From the NCBI RefSeq assembly GCF_002307355.1, contig NZ_CP017481.1, forward strand, positions 1 through 64,000: DNA of 64,000 bases, written 5' to 3'. The notes beneath the pieces were generated by a model, which did not search any database, was not told the origin of the DNA, and saw only the letters and a list, made by a program, of their open reading frames with translations. The position numbers were made by a program, and so were the translations under genes. Positions 8,708-17,378 of the stretch are shown here, in pieces. The DNA is from Pectobacterium polaris (GTDB lineage: Bacteria; Pseudomonadota; Gammaproteobacteria; Enterobacterales; Enterobacteriaceae). How positions within the stretch are numbered: the stretch's first letter is position 1; the number at the start of each line of letters is the position of its first letter.

Positions 8708-9746
8708 ATGTCAGAACCTAAGGATAGATTATTTCGGCATTTGGCGCTGCTTCGCCTGATACCTCGCGAGCCCAAAAGCATTTCAACTGTCGAGTTGTTG
8801 CAAAAACTCAAAGATCTAGAATTTGATATCGACCTGCGTACATTGCAACGGGATCTTGTTGGCAGGCTCGGGGTTGATTTCCCATTGTTTTGCGATGAGA
8901 GCCAGCGTCCTTATCAATGGAGTTTTCCAAAGGAGATGCCTCAATTCGATTTTCCTGCACTGGATGTCTCAACAGCGCTGGCTTTCGTATTTGCAGAAAG
9001 TTATTTGGAGAAAGTTATTTGGAGAAAGTTATTTGGAGAAATTATTGCCGCCCGGTGTATTGCAGCATCTCCGGCCTCATTTCGGTATGGCGCATAAGCA
9101 ACTACAAGGGCTGGAGCACAATAACCTCACCCGTTGGGCGGAGCGTGTACGAGCATTGCCGAATGGTAAAACACTTTTGCCAGCAGAGATAGATGAAGCT
9201 GTTTGGGAGAAAGTGGCTACCGCATTGATGCAAAAAAATAAACTTCAAATCAGTTATCTCAGTCGGAGCAAAGGTGAATTCAAACAGTTATGCATTCAGC
9301 CTTTAGGTATCATTGCTCGTCATTCTATTAGCTATGTTGTCGGGGTTGTTGATGGCTATAGTGATCTACGTCAGTTCGCTTTACAGCGTATTCTTCAGGC
9401 ACACGTATTGAATGAACCAGTAGCTCGATACGATGATTTCAATATTGATGATTACATTGCTTCTGGTGCCTTTACATCGGGACAATCTGAGCCACTTGTT
9501 GAATTAGTTGCCGATGTTCATCCCCAAATAGCTTGGTTGCTGCGTGAAACGCCACTTAGCCACATGCAACGTTTAGAACCCTTGCCAAACAGTGATTGGC
9601 TACGTCTACATGCAGATATTCCCCCCGATCGTGAAACACTGTGGTGGATTTTAGGGCTCAATGACAATATCCGTGTCTACCAACCCAGCGAATGGGTTGA
9701 GGCTATTAGGGAAAAAGTTCAGCGAATGGTTCAGATGTATAAGTAA
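8708..9746 (+). pseudogene. WYL-domain (BrxR/CapW-type) regulator, out of frame through a 14-bp repeat
   Basis: Transcriptional regulator with an N-terminal winged helix-turn-helix (about 1-70, LRTLQRDLVGRL) and a WYL domain (LQISYLSRSKGEFK, IQPLGIIARHSISYVVGVVD) plus a C-terminal WCX-like extension. The first frame runs from ATG 8708 and stops at 9097 after 129 residues; the rest is read in another frame to 9746. The break is exactly at three tandem copies of a 14-bp unit at 8995-9036. With one copy the reading is continuous (AESYLEKLLPPGVLQ), so two extra units (28 bp) cause the shift. As written, only the DNA-binding part would be made. It heads the ZorAB-like half of the island and probably binds the GCGACA-N5-TGTCGC palindromes. 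Confidence 0.8.
8995..9036 (+). repeat. Three perfect tandem copies of a 14-bp unit inside the WYL gene
   Basis: The unit AGAAAGTTATTTGG occurs at 8995-9008, 9009-9022 and 9023-9036, with a partial AGAAA after it. Because 14 is not a multiple of three, copy number sets the reading frame: one or four copies keep the gene open, two or three break it. Confidence 0.95.
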
Positions 9747-9794
9747 TAGAGATGCTTGATTTATATCAAGAGGATAATTTTATTTGAGGTGATT

Positions 9795-11254
9795 ATGGCT
9801 AGGAGTGAGATTTTCTTTGATTTTTGTAATGCCTCTCGTGGGGACATTCTAAATATTTATATTCACGGATATTCTGCTGTTACCAATGATGCTGAAGAAA
9901 AAGAACTGAAAACAAAAGTTCCTCTTCGTGCTAGTAATACCACAAATGCTTTTATGTTTTGGCCAGCAGGAAATGCCAAGGATATTGATTATAAAAAATT
10001 GGCTGGTTACGCCATGCTAAATATTGCTGGAGTAGTAGGGGCAACAACCAGTCTCACGTGGGATGCTATAAATAGCTATCTAGATACAGAGAAAAGCATA
10101 CCTAAACAGGCAGATGAGTTTCTTTCAAAACTCAATGAATTTATAAACAAAGAAAAAACAACCTATAAAGAATTGAATTTTTATGGGCACTCGCTAGGTG
10201 CCAGAATGATCATTGAAACATTTCTTAAGCTCCCCAATAAGTTTAAATCCCTCAATGTAAATAATGTTGTCTTTATGGGGGGGGCGCGTCCGCTTGAGAC
10301 GGAAGAGTGTAAGGTAATATTGAATACTATATCCGGCTCTATTTTTAATATCCACTCTGATGGAGATAGGATATTACAGTTTATCAAACCTGACCTGGAA
10401 AAATGTATTGGTCGCTACCCTATTAAAGCACCAAACGATAGCATTGAGAGAGTAAAAAACCATGCCTTTCACTGGCTTGGTCACATGGACTATTGGGATA
10501 ACTTGCATGGCATTATCAATTACCTGAATTTGGATCATGCGAGTACGCACAGTCTCATTCCTTTGGGCACAAAGGGAAGCCAAGTTGTGAACCCTTTTGC
10601 TGTACAGGATGTTGGATTGTACTTACCTCTGTGTCACGCGACTGAGCAGGAAAAGAAAGTTCTCGCTGGTATATTGTGCCAGAGAAAAAGTGCAGCAATA
10701 CAGAAAGATGAAACCAACCCTGTTTCGCTAACTCACGAACTCCAACTGATGGGGGAGATTCAGTTGCTAACAAAGCCAGGGGACATGGCGTTTGCTATCG
10801 AGAAATACTGGATGATGCTGCCGAAAAGTTGGGCATTCCTCAACATGAGAACCTTGGGTTCATTTCCTTAGAAAAAGCCATCTATGCCAAAGTTGTATCT
10901 CTTATTCGGGAAAAACTTGAAACGACTTCTGAGAAAGAAAAAATAGATTACCTTAAGATTTTAGCTAAAACAGGAGAAATTCCCCAGGGTGCATTACATT
11001 ATTCGGCTCTTTCGTTAAGTGCGCTATTGTCAATAGGCTCACTTATTGCGGGTCGCATCGCAGCTGGCTCTATTCCTGTTGTTGGGCAATTGGTGGGGGC
11101 GGTGTCTTTATTGGGCTCAGGCGTGAAATATTTTAGTGGCCCTGCATTTTCTGTAACCATTCCGTCCATCATGGTGATTCATCAAATTCGGAAAAGAGTT
11201 TCACAAGAAATTGGTGAAGGCTTTCTGTTCAATGATGAATTGAGAAAGCGATAA
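9795..11254 (+). pseudogene. Lipase-like hydrolase fused to a YaaW-type domain, frameshifted in a G tract
   Basis: One ancestral gene now in two frames. The first part (ATG 9795 with GAGGTG before it; stop 10871) has an alpha/beta-hydrolase fold with the nucleophile motif GHSLG at about residue 133 and IYIHGYS near the start, like DUF726-type lipases. From about residue 275 it turns into a domain like E. coli YaaW (DUF3944/UPF0174): YLPLCHATEQEKKVLAGIL. At 10751-10755 there are five G where six would keep the frame. In the second frame GGDSVANKARGHGVCYREIL continues the YaaW-like domain (E. coli GGDSIANKLRGHG) to SVTIPSIMVIHQIRKR and the stop at 11254. Likely a defence-associated effector; the substrate is unknown. 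Confidence 0.7.
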
Positions 11255-11303
11255 TCATTCATTATTGCGTCATCTAATGTGTCAAATTCATTCTTCTGCT
11301 CAT

Positions 11304-11326
11304 GTGGCGACATAGATTGTCGCCAC
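11304..11326. promoter_or_regulatory. Operator-like palindrome O2 (9-bp arms)
   Basis: Perfect inverted repeat with arms GTGGCGACA and TGTCGCCAC around TAGAT, an extended version of O1. It lies 50 bp after the hydrolase stop and about 530 bp before the AAA operon. The following TGTAAAATAGTC resembles the region after O1. It could also fold as an RNA hairpin and act as a terminator, but no T tract follows; the shared sequence with O1 and O3 favours protein binding. Confidence 0.6.
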
Positions 11327-11463
11327 ACTCTGTAAAATAGTCACCAACATGTAGTAGATAACGCGGTCTTTTGGCGATGATCTTTCTGTGCATGTTCTGT
11401 TAAACAGTCCAGACCATGATTTGTATAAGATTGCTTTATGAACATTGATATTTTAGTGACTGT

Positions 11464-11706
11464 ATGTTGACTCGTGGTGCGTTTAAATTCTTTGCTCATC
11501 AACTAAATACAGATATGCATATTGTTTTTTTGATGTTGGTTTATATATATTGGCTAGAAGGAGAAACCACAGCAGCCATTGCAATTATAATGAAAACGGC
11601 ACAAATTAGCGGTAATATTGATTGTCGACATTACAAGCTGTGTGATGACGTAGAAATAAAAAAACCATACTTTTTAAAGGATAAAAAACGCACAACTCTA
11701 CGGTAG
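11464..11706 (+). CDS. Possible 80-aa ORF, doubtful
   Basis: An ATG at 11464 opens 80 codons with a hydrophobic stretch (HIVFLMLVYIYWL) near residue 20-32 and a lysine-rich tail. No Shine-Dalgarno sequence precedes it and no family is recognised. It lies in the 600-bp gap between O2 and O3. It may be a small membrane protein or chance. The TGTCGACA at 11623-11630, a fused form of the operator half-sites, lies within it. Confidence 0.25.
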   Translation: MLTRGAFKFFAHQLNTDMHIVFLMLVYIYWLEGETTAAIAIIMKTAQISGNIDCRHYKLCDDVEIKKPYFLKDKKRTTLR

Positions 11707-11713
11707 CGAAAAT

Positions 11714-11730
11714 GCGACAATACATGTCGA
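11714..11730. promoter_or_regulatory. Operator-like palindrome O3, upstream of the AAA-ZorAB operon
   Basis: GCGACA-ATACA-TGTCGA, the same spacing as O1 and O2 with one mismatch in the outer position. It lies about 127 bp upstream of the AAA ATPase start, a reasonable place for a promoter-overlapping operator. This is the link that would place the ZorAB-like operon under the WYL regulator at 8708. Confidence 0.55.
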
Positions 11731-11856
11731 TTTTTACTCAAGTGCTTAAGCTTTTAGCCGATAACTCCTAAGTCAAATTGTTAGTAATAATTAGCCTGGA
11801 AATTTCAATACTGAATATTTAGCAGGCTAACTTTATTAAGTGCTTCCTTTCTTTCC

Positions 11857-12831
11857 ATGGATGAAAGACTCATGACAACACAAAGCAACGCCCCCGCGCC
11901 GCCCAGACCACCATTATCTTCACTTGAACGAGGGGAAAGTAATAAAGAAGGCTCAGGGATTGGGTTAATACAAAACCCGCGATTTACCCTTGATAAAGAC
12001 GTTATTTTATCGCACTCCACACGCACTGCATTGGATGAATGTCTGGCTCGACTCCGCTTTCATCAAACTATCTACCAACAGTGGAATTTTTCCTGTGTCG
12101 ATCCGATGGGAAGAACTGCCATTCTTAATTTTTATGGTCCGCCTGGAACGGGAAAAACCCTGTGCGCTGAAGCGCTGGCAGGGCAACTTCGCATGCCTTT
12201 CATTGCGCTCGGCATTGCTGAGCTGGAAAGTAAATTTATGGGGGAAACGGCTAAGAATATTCAGGCTGCGTTTGCCACGGCAAAAGAAACTGGCGCGTTA
12301 CTCTTTTTTGATGAGGCCGACACGTTACTCGGTAAACGACTCTCTTCTGTCACACAAGGTGTCGACAATGAGGTGAATGCAATGCGTTCGACCTTACTGA
12401 TTGAGTTAGAGCGTTTTGAAGGAATTGTCATTTTTGCTACTAACTTTGCCCGAAATTATGATGAAGCCTTTCGTAGTCGCATTGGTTACCACGTTGAATT
12501 TACCTTGCCTGATCTTGCTGCGCGTCAGCAGCTATGGAACAAATTTTTGGTTGCGGAGATTCCGTTATCTCAGGCGAGAGAAACGCTATTAGAGGCTGTC
12601 AGCGATCTTTCTGAAGGGCTTGCCGGTCGTGAAATTCGTACTTGTATGCGTCTTGCCCTACCTAAAGTGTTGCTGGAAGCCGAACAGGAAGAGATAACGC
12701 CACAACTTAGTATCAGTCACTTACGCAGTGCCATCGAACAAGTTTTTGCTTCTCATCAAGCGATTGCCACGCATTCAGGGCGTACAGCGAGTGAAGTCAG
12801 CACAGCAAAAAAATTATTAGGTATTCAATAA
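11857..12831 (+). CDS. AAA+ ATPase, first gene of the ZorAB-like operon
   Basis: 324-residue classical AAA ATPase. After a proline-rich N-terminus it has Walker A GPPGTGKT at 94-101, Walker B LLFFDEAD at about 148-155, sensor-1 asparagine in IFATNF near 196, and arginine-finger candidates in FRSRIG near 207-209. The core resembles FtsH/SpoVK-type ATPases that remodel or unfold proteins; no protease domain is attached. A second start (MTTQSN) lies at 11872. Only 17 bp separate it from the next gene. It presumably powers assembly or gating of the neighbouring membrane complex; that is inferred from position only. Canonical type I/II Zorya systems use ZorC/ZorD or ZorE at this place. Confidence 0.85.
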   Translation: MDERLMTTQSNAPAPPRPPLSSLERGESNKEGSGIGLIQNPRFTLDKDVILSHSTRTALDECLARLRFHQTIYQQWNFSCVDPMGRTAILNFYGPPGTGKTLCAEALAGQLRMPFIALGIAELESKFMGETAKNIQAAFATAKETGALLFFDEADTLLGKRLSSVTQGVDNEVNAMRSTLLIELERFEGIVIFATNFARNYDEAFRSRIGYHVEFTLPDLAARQQLWNKFLVAEIPLSQARETLLEAVSDLSEGLAGREIRTCMRLALPKVLLEAEQEEITPQLSISHLRSAIEQVFASHQAIATHSGRTASEVSTAKKLLGIQ

Positions 12832-12848
12832 AACAATAGGAGAGGAAA

Positions 12849-14120
12849 ATGGGATGGCTTTCAAGTTGTGTGAGCTGGGTCAGTGATACAGTCAGTTCTG
12901 TGGCAAGCACGGTTGGGCGGGTGTGGGATGGGGTCAAAGAAACAGCAGCAAGAACCATTTCCTGGATGGCAGAAAAAGCGGAAACCTTTGTAGGAAGTGT
13001 AAAAAGCGTCTGGGAGAAGGTGAAGCCGTTTATCAGCAATGTGATCCGCCCTATCGTTCAGAACGCAGCAAAACTGGCAGGGAAAGTGTTACCGCAATTC
13101 CCGTGGATTGGTGGTGCATTGCAAGCACTTGATAAAGCGCTTGGGCTGTTAGTTGAATGGGACAAAGGTGAGTTAGCTAAACGCATTGGTAAAGCCATTG
13201 AATGGGCGATAAAAAAAGCTAAACAGCTTAAAGACTTGTTCCTCACGCAGGAAGAAATGGACGAAGTGCGTGAGCATGAAGAAGCGTTACGCGAAGCTCG
13301 CAGCCAAATGCGTGGTGAAGCTGCCAGAGCCGTTGATCTCGCTAGCCTGATTACCCTCTATGCTCAACTCTCCACAAAAATTAAGGATGTAGTGGAGAAT
13401 ATCCAAATCAACGATTTTGAGCATTACCTTCGTTTGCGTGCGTCTCAAAAGCTGCTGAAAGATACCGAACAACATCTGACGCGCGCACAGGACATTAATG
13501 CGATAACTGACGACGATTTGTTCCTGATTGAAACTGGCAACGAATTGTTGAAGCTCAATCCACAATTGAGTGATGAAGCAGCACAACGTCTTGATCGCGT
13601 TGTGATGGCGCGTTTCGGTAAGAAACTTATTCCTTTTGTCTTTGAAGAAATGATCATGGCCTGGGGCTATAACCTGCAAGATATGGAAAATGACTGGAAA
13701 TCGTTGAATGATGGCCTTTCCAAAGAGCAGGTATTACTGCGCCGTTTACAGATCGGTCAGCGCCTTGACGATCTTCAAGCAGAAGAGGTAGTGATGCTCA
13801 GTGAGCTTGAAACTCGCTTGCCTGAGCTACAAGCCACAATGGAAGCAAAACGTAAGCATACCAATGAAATGCGCAACTATGTTTTTGCCGCAGAAGGTTT
13901 TTTGCAGATGTTGGAAAAAGAGCCAGAAGAATTTGAGGGCCAGGAATACCTGATGGAAGACAGCAGTGCGGTCGGTATGGTGATTATTGAATGTGCGCAG
14001 TTTGGTAAACGTTGGGAGGATCTTGATAGTGAACAGCAAAGCTTGATTATCGATTTTGCCAACATCTTTGAAAAAGCCAGCCGTGAACGTGCCAGTAAAC
14101 TGGTTGAGGTGGCAGCATGA
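12849..14120 (+). CDS. Amphipathic/coiled-coil protein of the ZorAB-like operon
   Basis: 423 residues, start ATG with strong AGGAGAGG. The first ~100 residues are unusual: repeated amphipathic helices rich in W, S and V (MGWLSSCVSWVSDTVSSVA, then VWDGVKE, ISWMAEK, VWEKVKPF) with a tryptophan about every 8-20 residues, then FPWIGGALQALDKALGLL. This looks like a membrane-attaching or pore-forming segment. The remainder (about 130-400) is charged helical sequence with coiled-coil character (EEMDEVREHEEALREARSQM). Its end overlaps zorA by 4 bp (ATGA), so translation is coupled. No family recognised. Plausible roles are adaptor between ATPase and motor, or toxin-like effector. Confidence 0.75.
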   Translation: MGWLSSCVSWVSDTVSSVASTVGRVWDGVKETAARTISWMAEKAETFVGSVKSVWEKVKPFISNVIRPIVQNAAKLAGKVLPQFPWIGGALQALDKALGLLVEWDKGELAKRIGKAIEWAIKKAKQLKDLFLTQEEMDEVREHEEALREARSQMRGEAARAVDLASLITLYAQLSTKIKDVVENIQINDFEHYLRLRASQKLLKDTEQHLTRAQDINAITDDDLFLIETGNELLKLNPQLSDEAAQRLDRVVMARFGKKLIPFVFEEMIMAWGYNLQDMENDWKSLNDGLSKEQVLLRRLQIGQRLDDLQAEEVVMLSELETRLPELQATMEAKRKHTNEMRNYVFAAEGFLQMLEKEPEEFEGQEYLMEDSSAVGMVIIECAQFGKRWEDLDSEQQSLIIDFANIFEKASRERASKLVEVAA

Positions 14121-15886
14121 CTTTTCACGAGTTTCTCGCTTTTCTTCTGCCTGATTTCGACATCATCCAATTGCTTTTTGGCGGTGTAATGTTGCTTCTG
14201 GTGCTCCTGACAATCGTACAGCTTTCACGACAGGCTAACGTCAGGTTTTGGGAAAATAAATGGCAGGGTAACGTATCCTCAGAATCTACGGACGCGCTTG
14301 ATGTTGAACATGGTTCGGTAAATGAGATCAGTGAAGTTGTCGCCAGCCCAGCCGAAAAAATGGCTGATATTATGCCTGGAATTTTACTGATTCTAGGGTT
14401 ACTGGGAACGTTCCTTGGCCTCGGAATCGCACTTAACAAAGCCTCTAACATATTGATTGATGCGAATTCCGCAGGGATGGATAGCGCCATGTCCAACCTG
14501 ATGGGAATGATGGAAGGACTAGGGACAAAATTTAAGACCTCTACGTGGGGGATCAGTGCATTCCTGATACTAAAGACCTGGGTTGCCGTCAAAGGCTATG
14601 ACGAAAAACGCCTGCGCTGGTGTACACAGAAGATGAAAGTCGCGTTTGAGCTATCTCGCCAGAATAAACGTATCGAACATGAACAGGCACAGCAGCGATT
14701 GCTTGATGCATTGCAAGGAGGATTGGATTGCGCTCAACGTGAGGGAGAAGCAACACGCCAATCGCTACAAACGTTGCATTCTGGGTTAGAGCCTTTATTA
14801 AAAACTCTTGTAAATCAAGGTTATGAGGCATCGTTACAAGACAAGAACCGTGAAAATCACCTGGCAAAACTCAGCGATATGTTGCAAGCCACACAGCAAC
14901 ATTTGATTGCTAGCGATCAGGCTAAATCGGAACAGAATCGGCAACAATTGACTGAACTAGCGACAACACGTGAATCACTGCAACGTTTCATCGATGCTAA
15001 TAGCGATAACCTTACTGCTATTCAGGAGTCAGCAGGGAAAATGGCTCACGCTGCGCAGGAAATGGGCGATTCAGCAGGAGACTTACAAGGCGCAATTGGT
15101 GATTTCCGTACAGGTATTACCGATATGCTGGGAACGGTGAAAAACGATCTAGGTTCCACCATTAATCAAATGGGTGAAAGCTTTAGCCAGAATATGGGCT
15201 CGATATCCACCAGTATGGCAAACGCGACGGATGGTATTTCTCATGCGGTTTCCGATCTTTCGCAAAACGTTGGCACCACCATGAGCGAAGTGCGAACCTC
15301 TATCGAAGACTCAATGAAAATACAAACTAAAGCACAAAATGAATTCACGCTCACTAGTGGAGTGCTGAGCGAGAAAGTATTGTCTATGACGACGCTAGTC
15401 TATGATTTACGTGATCAAATTATTAACGCCCTCAGTTCGATATCCAGTAGTAATCTAAAGATTAAAAACGTTATTAGTAAATTTGATGAGGTAACTAAAT
15501 CGAGTATAGCAAGTGCGCAATCAGGCGAGAAAAATGCACAAGCGCTCGAAGTGTTGGTCAGCGAACTGCAAGCGATGCAGCAGCGTAGTCCTCTGCAACC
15601 GAGTATGGACGTCATTAATGCGGGAATCAGCCAACTGGTACGCAGTATTGAATCATTGTGTGATGATATGCTGAGTAGTGCGGATGCCGCCACGGCACTC
15701 TCTTCGCTGGATGACAGGTTAATTGATGCACTCAAAGAGTTGAGCGTGATCCGTGAAACCCTCTCTTCGCCAGAACGGGAACGGTTAGCTCAGCAGTTCG
15801 AACTGACCCTGAAACCGATAGCGGCAACGTTAAAAAGCCTTGATAAAACGTTGATGACATTGAATACAGCTGACAACGCCGCCTGA
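14117..15886 (+). CDS. ZorA-like MotA/TolQ/ExbB proton-channel protein with long tail
   Basis: 589-residue inner-membrane protein. Helix 1 at about 17-38; helices 2 and 3 at about 85-107 (IMPGILLILGLLGTFLGLGIAL, containing the GLLGTFLG motif of the MotA/TolQ/ExbB family) and 142-158. Residues from about 165 to the end form a cytoplasmic tail rich in heptad-like Q, E, L, S and T, as in ZorA, where the tail is an intracellular rod that transmits stator movement. The next gene is the matching ZorB-like subunit. ZorAB is the shared core of Zorya anti-phage systems. I am confident about family; whether this variant should be called Zorya depends on the non-core genes. Confidence 0.88.
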   Translation: MTFHEFLAFLLPDFDIIQLLFGGVMLLLVLLTIVQLSRQANVRFWENKWQGNVSSESTDALDVEHGSVNEISEVVASPAEKMADIMPGILLILGLLGTFLGLGIALNKASNILIDANSAGMDSAMSNLMGMMEGLGTKFKTSTWGISAFLILKTWVAVKGYDEKRLRWCTQKMKVAFELSRQNKRIEHEQAQQRLLDALQGGLDCAQREGEATRQSLQTLHSGLEPLLKTLVNQGYEASLQDKNRENHLAKLSDMLQATQQHLIASDQAKSEQNRQQLTELATTRESLQRFIDANSDNLTAIQESAGKMAHAAQEMGDSAGDLQGAIGDFRTGITDMLGTVKNDLGSTINQMGESFSQNMGSISTSMANATDGISHAVSDLSQNVGTTMSEVRTSIEDSMKIQTKAQNEFTLTSGVLSEKVLSMTTLVYDLRDQIINALSSISSSNLKIKNVISKFDEVTKSSIASAQSGEKNAQALEVLVSELQAMQQRSPLQPSMDVINAGISQLVRSIESLCDDMLSSADAATALSSLDDRLIDALKELSVIRETLSSPERERLAQQFELTLKPIAATLKSLDKTLMTLNTADNAA

Positions 15887-15897
15887 GGGGATTGCTC

Positions 15898-16542
15898 ATG
15901 AAAGACAAACCCAATGAGTGGGTCTCCATCTCGGACCTGATGTCGGGCGTGATGGCGGTAGTGATGTTGCTGCTGGTGATGTCGGTGTTACAGAAAACCT
16001 GGTCAGATATCAAACATAAGCAAGAGATGGAACAAGGAGCCAACGCACAACGCGCGAAAGTCGGCGAGATGCTGGGCAATATCAAAGCATCGCTTAATGG
16101 CACAGCAAACGAGGGGCTAGTAGCGCTGGATGTAAACTCACAAAAAATCACCTTGCGTGACGGTGTATTCAATCGCGGGAGTGCGTGTATCGCGCCACAG
16201 GCCAATCAAGCTTTTGCCACGATTGAGACACAGGTGGTGCTGTTTCTCAACGAATTCACCACTGGACAGGTGTTTATTGAAGGGTATACCGATAACTTGC
16301 CAGTAACACGTCCGGTGACAAACTTTGAGAGCTTTTGCACTGTTTATGACGACAACTTCACGCTATCGGCGGCTCGTGCGAGGGAAGCACGTAAGTTTAT
16401 CGTGGGCGATCTTGCCCCTGCCATTGCACGTCGGGTGATTGTTGCTGGATACGGTGATTCTCAGCCGATCCCAGGAGTCCCACCAGAAGATGCACGTCAG
16501 CGTCGTATAGAAGTGCGTTTCGTGTTACCAGAAAAGTCATAA
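15898..16542 (+). CDS. ZorB-like MotB/OmpA-family stator subunit
   Basis: 214-residue protein; I choose ATG 15898 because GAGGGG lies 7 bp before it, rather than an upstream TTG. One membrane helix at about 12-33 contains the aspartate expected for ion coupling (SISDLMSG, D13). The C-terminal part is an OmpA-like peptidoglycan-binding domain: VFIEGYTDNLPV, TLSAARAREARKFI, VAGYGDSQPI and RQRRIEVRF. In Zorya, ZorB anchors the complex to the cell wall and forms the ion pathway with ZorA. It sits 11 bp after zorA in the same operon. Confidence 0.9.
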   Translation: MKDKPNEWVSISDLMSGVMAVVMLLLVMSVLQKTWSDIKHKQEMEQGANAQRAKVGEMLGNIKASLNGTANEGLVALDVNSQKITLRDGVFNRGSACIAPQANQAFATIETQVVLFLNEFTTGQVFIEGYTDNLPVTRPVTNFESFCTVYDDNFTLSAARAREARKFIVGDLAPAIARRVIVAGYGDSQPIPGVPPEDARQRRIEVRFVLPEKS

Positions 16543-16606
16543 TTCATGGCTTGATAGGATCTGGTAAGTGGCGAATTTCACTTTTAAGCAATATAAGGTT
16601 GTTTGT

Positions 16607-17365
16607 ATGGAAATAATAAATACCGCATTGGTTGATTGGCTACCCGCCTTTTTTAAGCAATGGCCGAAAGGTGTTTTGAGTACAGGAAAAACGCCGAAAA
16701 ACAAGATCAATATCGATCCAGACCAGTTAAAACACTTTTTCAGTAACCTGACAGAACCGCTTAAGGCGGTACAGCATCGTTCACTCTCTTTTGACCCTTG
16801 GAATATAGCAGGTCTTAAACGAAACGAGGTTCGTAATTCTGCCGTACTCGCGTGGTTACTTAATCCAGAGGGAACACATGGCTTTGGAGCAAAGCCGTTA
16901 AACACGTTGTTGAAATCGATACGAACATCAGAAAATACTATTTTCCCTCCAAATTTTGAACGTTATTGTCGAGTGGGTGTTGAAACCACTCCCAACGGGG
17001 ATAATGGCAATCGTGTTGATATTGAAATAGACGCTGGCAATTTCTTTTTACTAATTGAGGTAAAAATCGATGCTTACGAGCAGGATCAACAAATAGCGCG
17101 TTATTGCCAGGATGCGGAAAAGCGGGCTGGGGGGCGTCCTTGGGCTGTTGTTTTCTTAACACCACATGGTGGCAACCCTCTCAGTGGTGACGTTGAGACC
17201 AATCATTATATCTCTTGCCTTTCCTGGCGAAATTTTGCCAAAAAAGTTGAATCTTCAATGCAGGAACATTACCGAAACACGTTTACCGCTAAAAATATGT
17301 CGCCTACGCAGCAAATGGCCGCTCATGCTGCATTTTGTTTTCTTGAACATATGCGCCAATTTTAA
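16607..17365 (+). CDS. PD-(D/E)XK nuclease-family protein
   Basis: 252 residues from ATG 16607; a GTG at 16568 would add 13. The segment RVDIEIDAGNFFLLIEVKIDAYEQ holds the nuclease pattern with D138, then E151-V-K153, followed by the helix DQQIARYCQDAEK. N-terminal NEVRNSAVLAWLLNP is typical of the PD-(D/E)XK_4 group found in many defence loci. It follows the ZorB-like gene by about 64 bp and is followed 13 bp later by the unknown gene. In Zorya types I and II the effector is a helicase/nuclease (ZorD) or HNH protein (ZorE), so this is a good candidate for the DNA-degrading effector here. Confidence 0.8.
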   Translation: MEIINTALVDWLPAFFKQWPKGVLSTGKTPKNKINIDPDQLKHFFSNLTEPLKAVQHRSLSFDPWNIAGLKRNEVRNSAVLAWLLNPEGTHGFGAKPLNTLLKSIRTSENTIFPPNFERYCRVGVETTPNGDNGNRVDIEIDAGNFFLLIEVKIDAYEQDQQIARYCQDAEKRAGGRPWAVVFLTPHGGNPLSGDVETNHYISCLSWRNFAKKVESSMQEHYRNTFTAKNMSPTQQMAAHAAFCFLEHMRQF

Positions 17366-17378
17366 TCAAGGATAAAAT

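Noticed and set aside
11304..11326. Reading O2 as a simple terminator of the hydrolase gene
   Set aside because: No T tract follows, and the same sequence with the same spacing recurs at two other promoter-like places.
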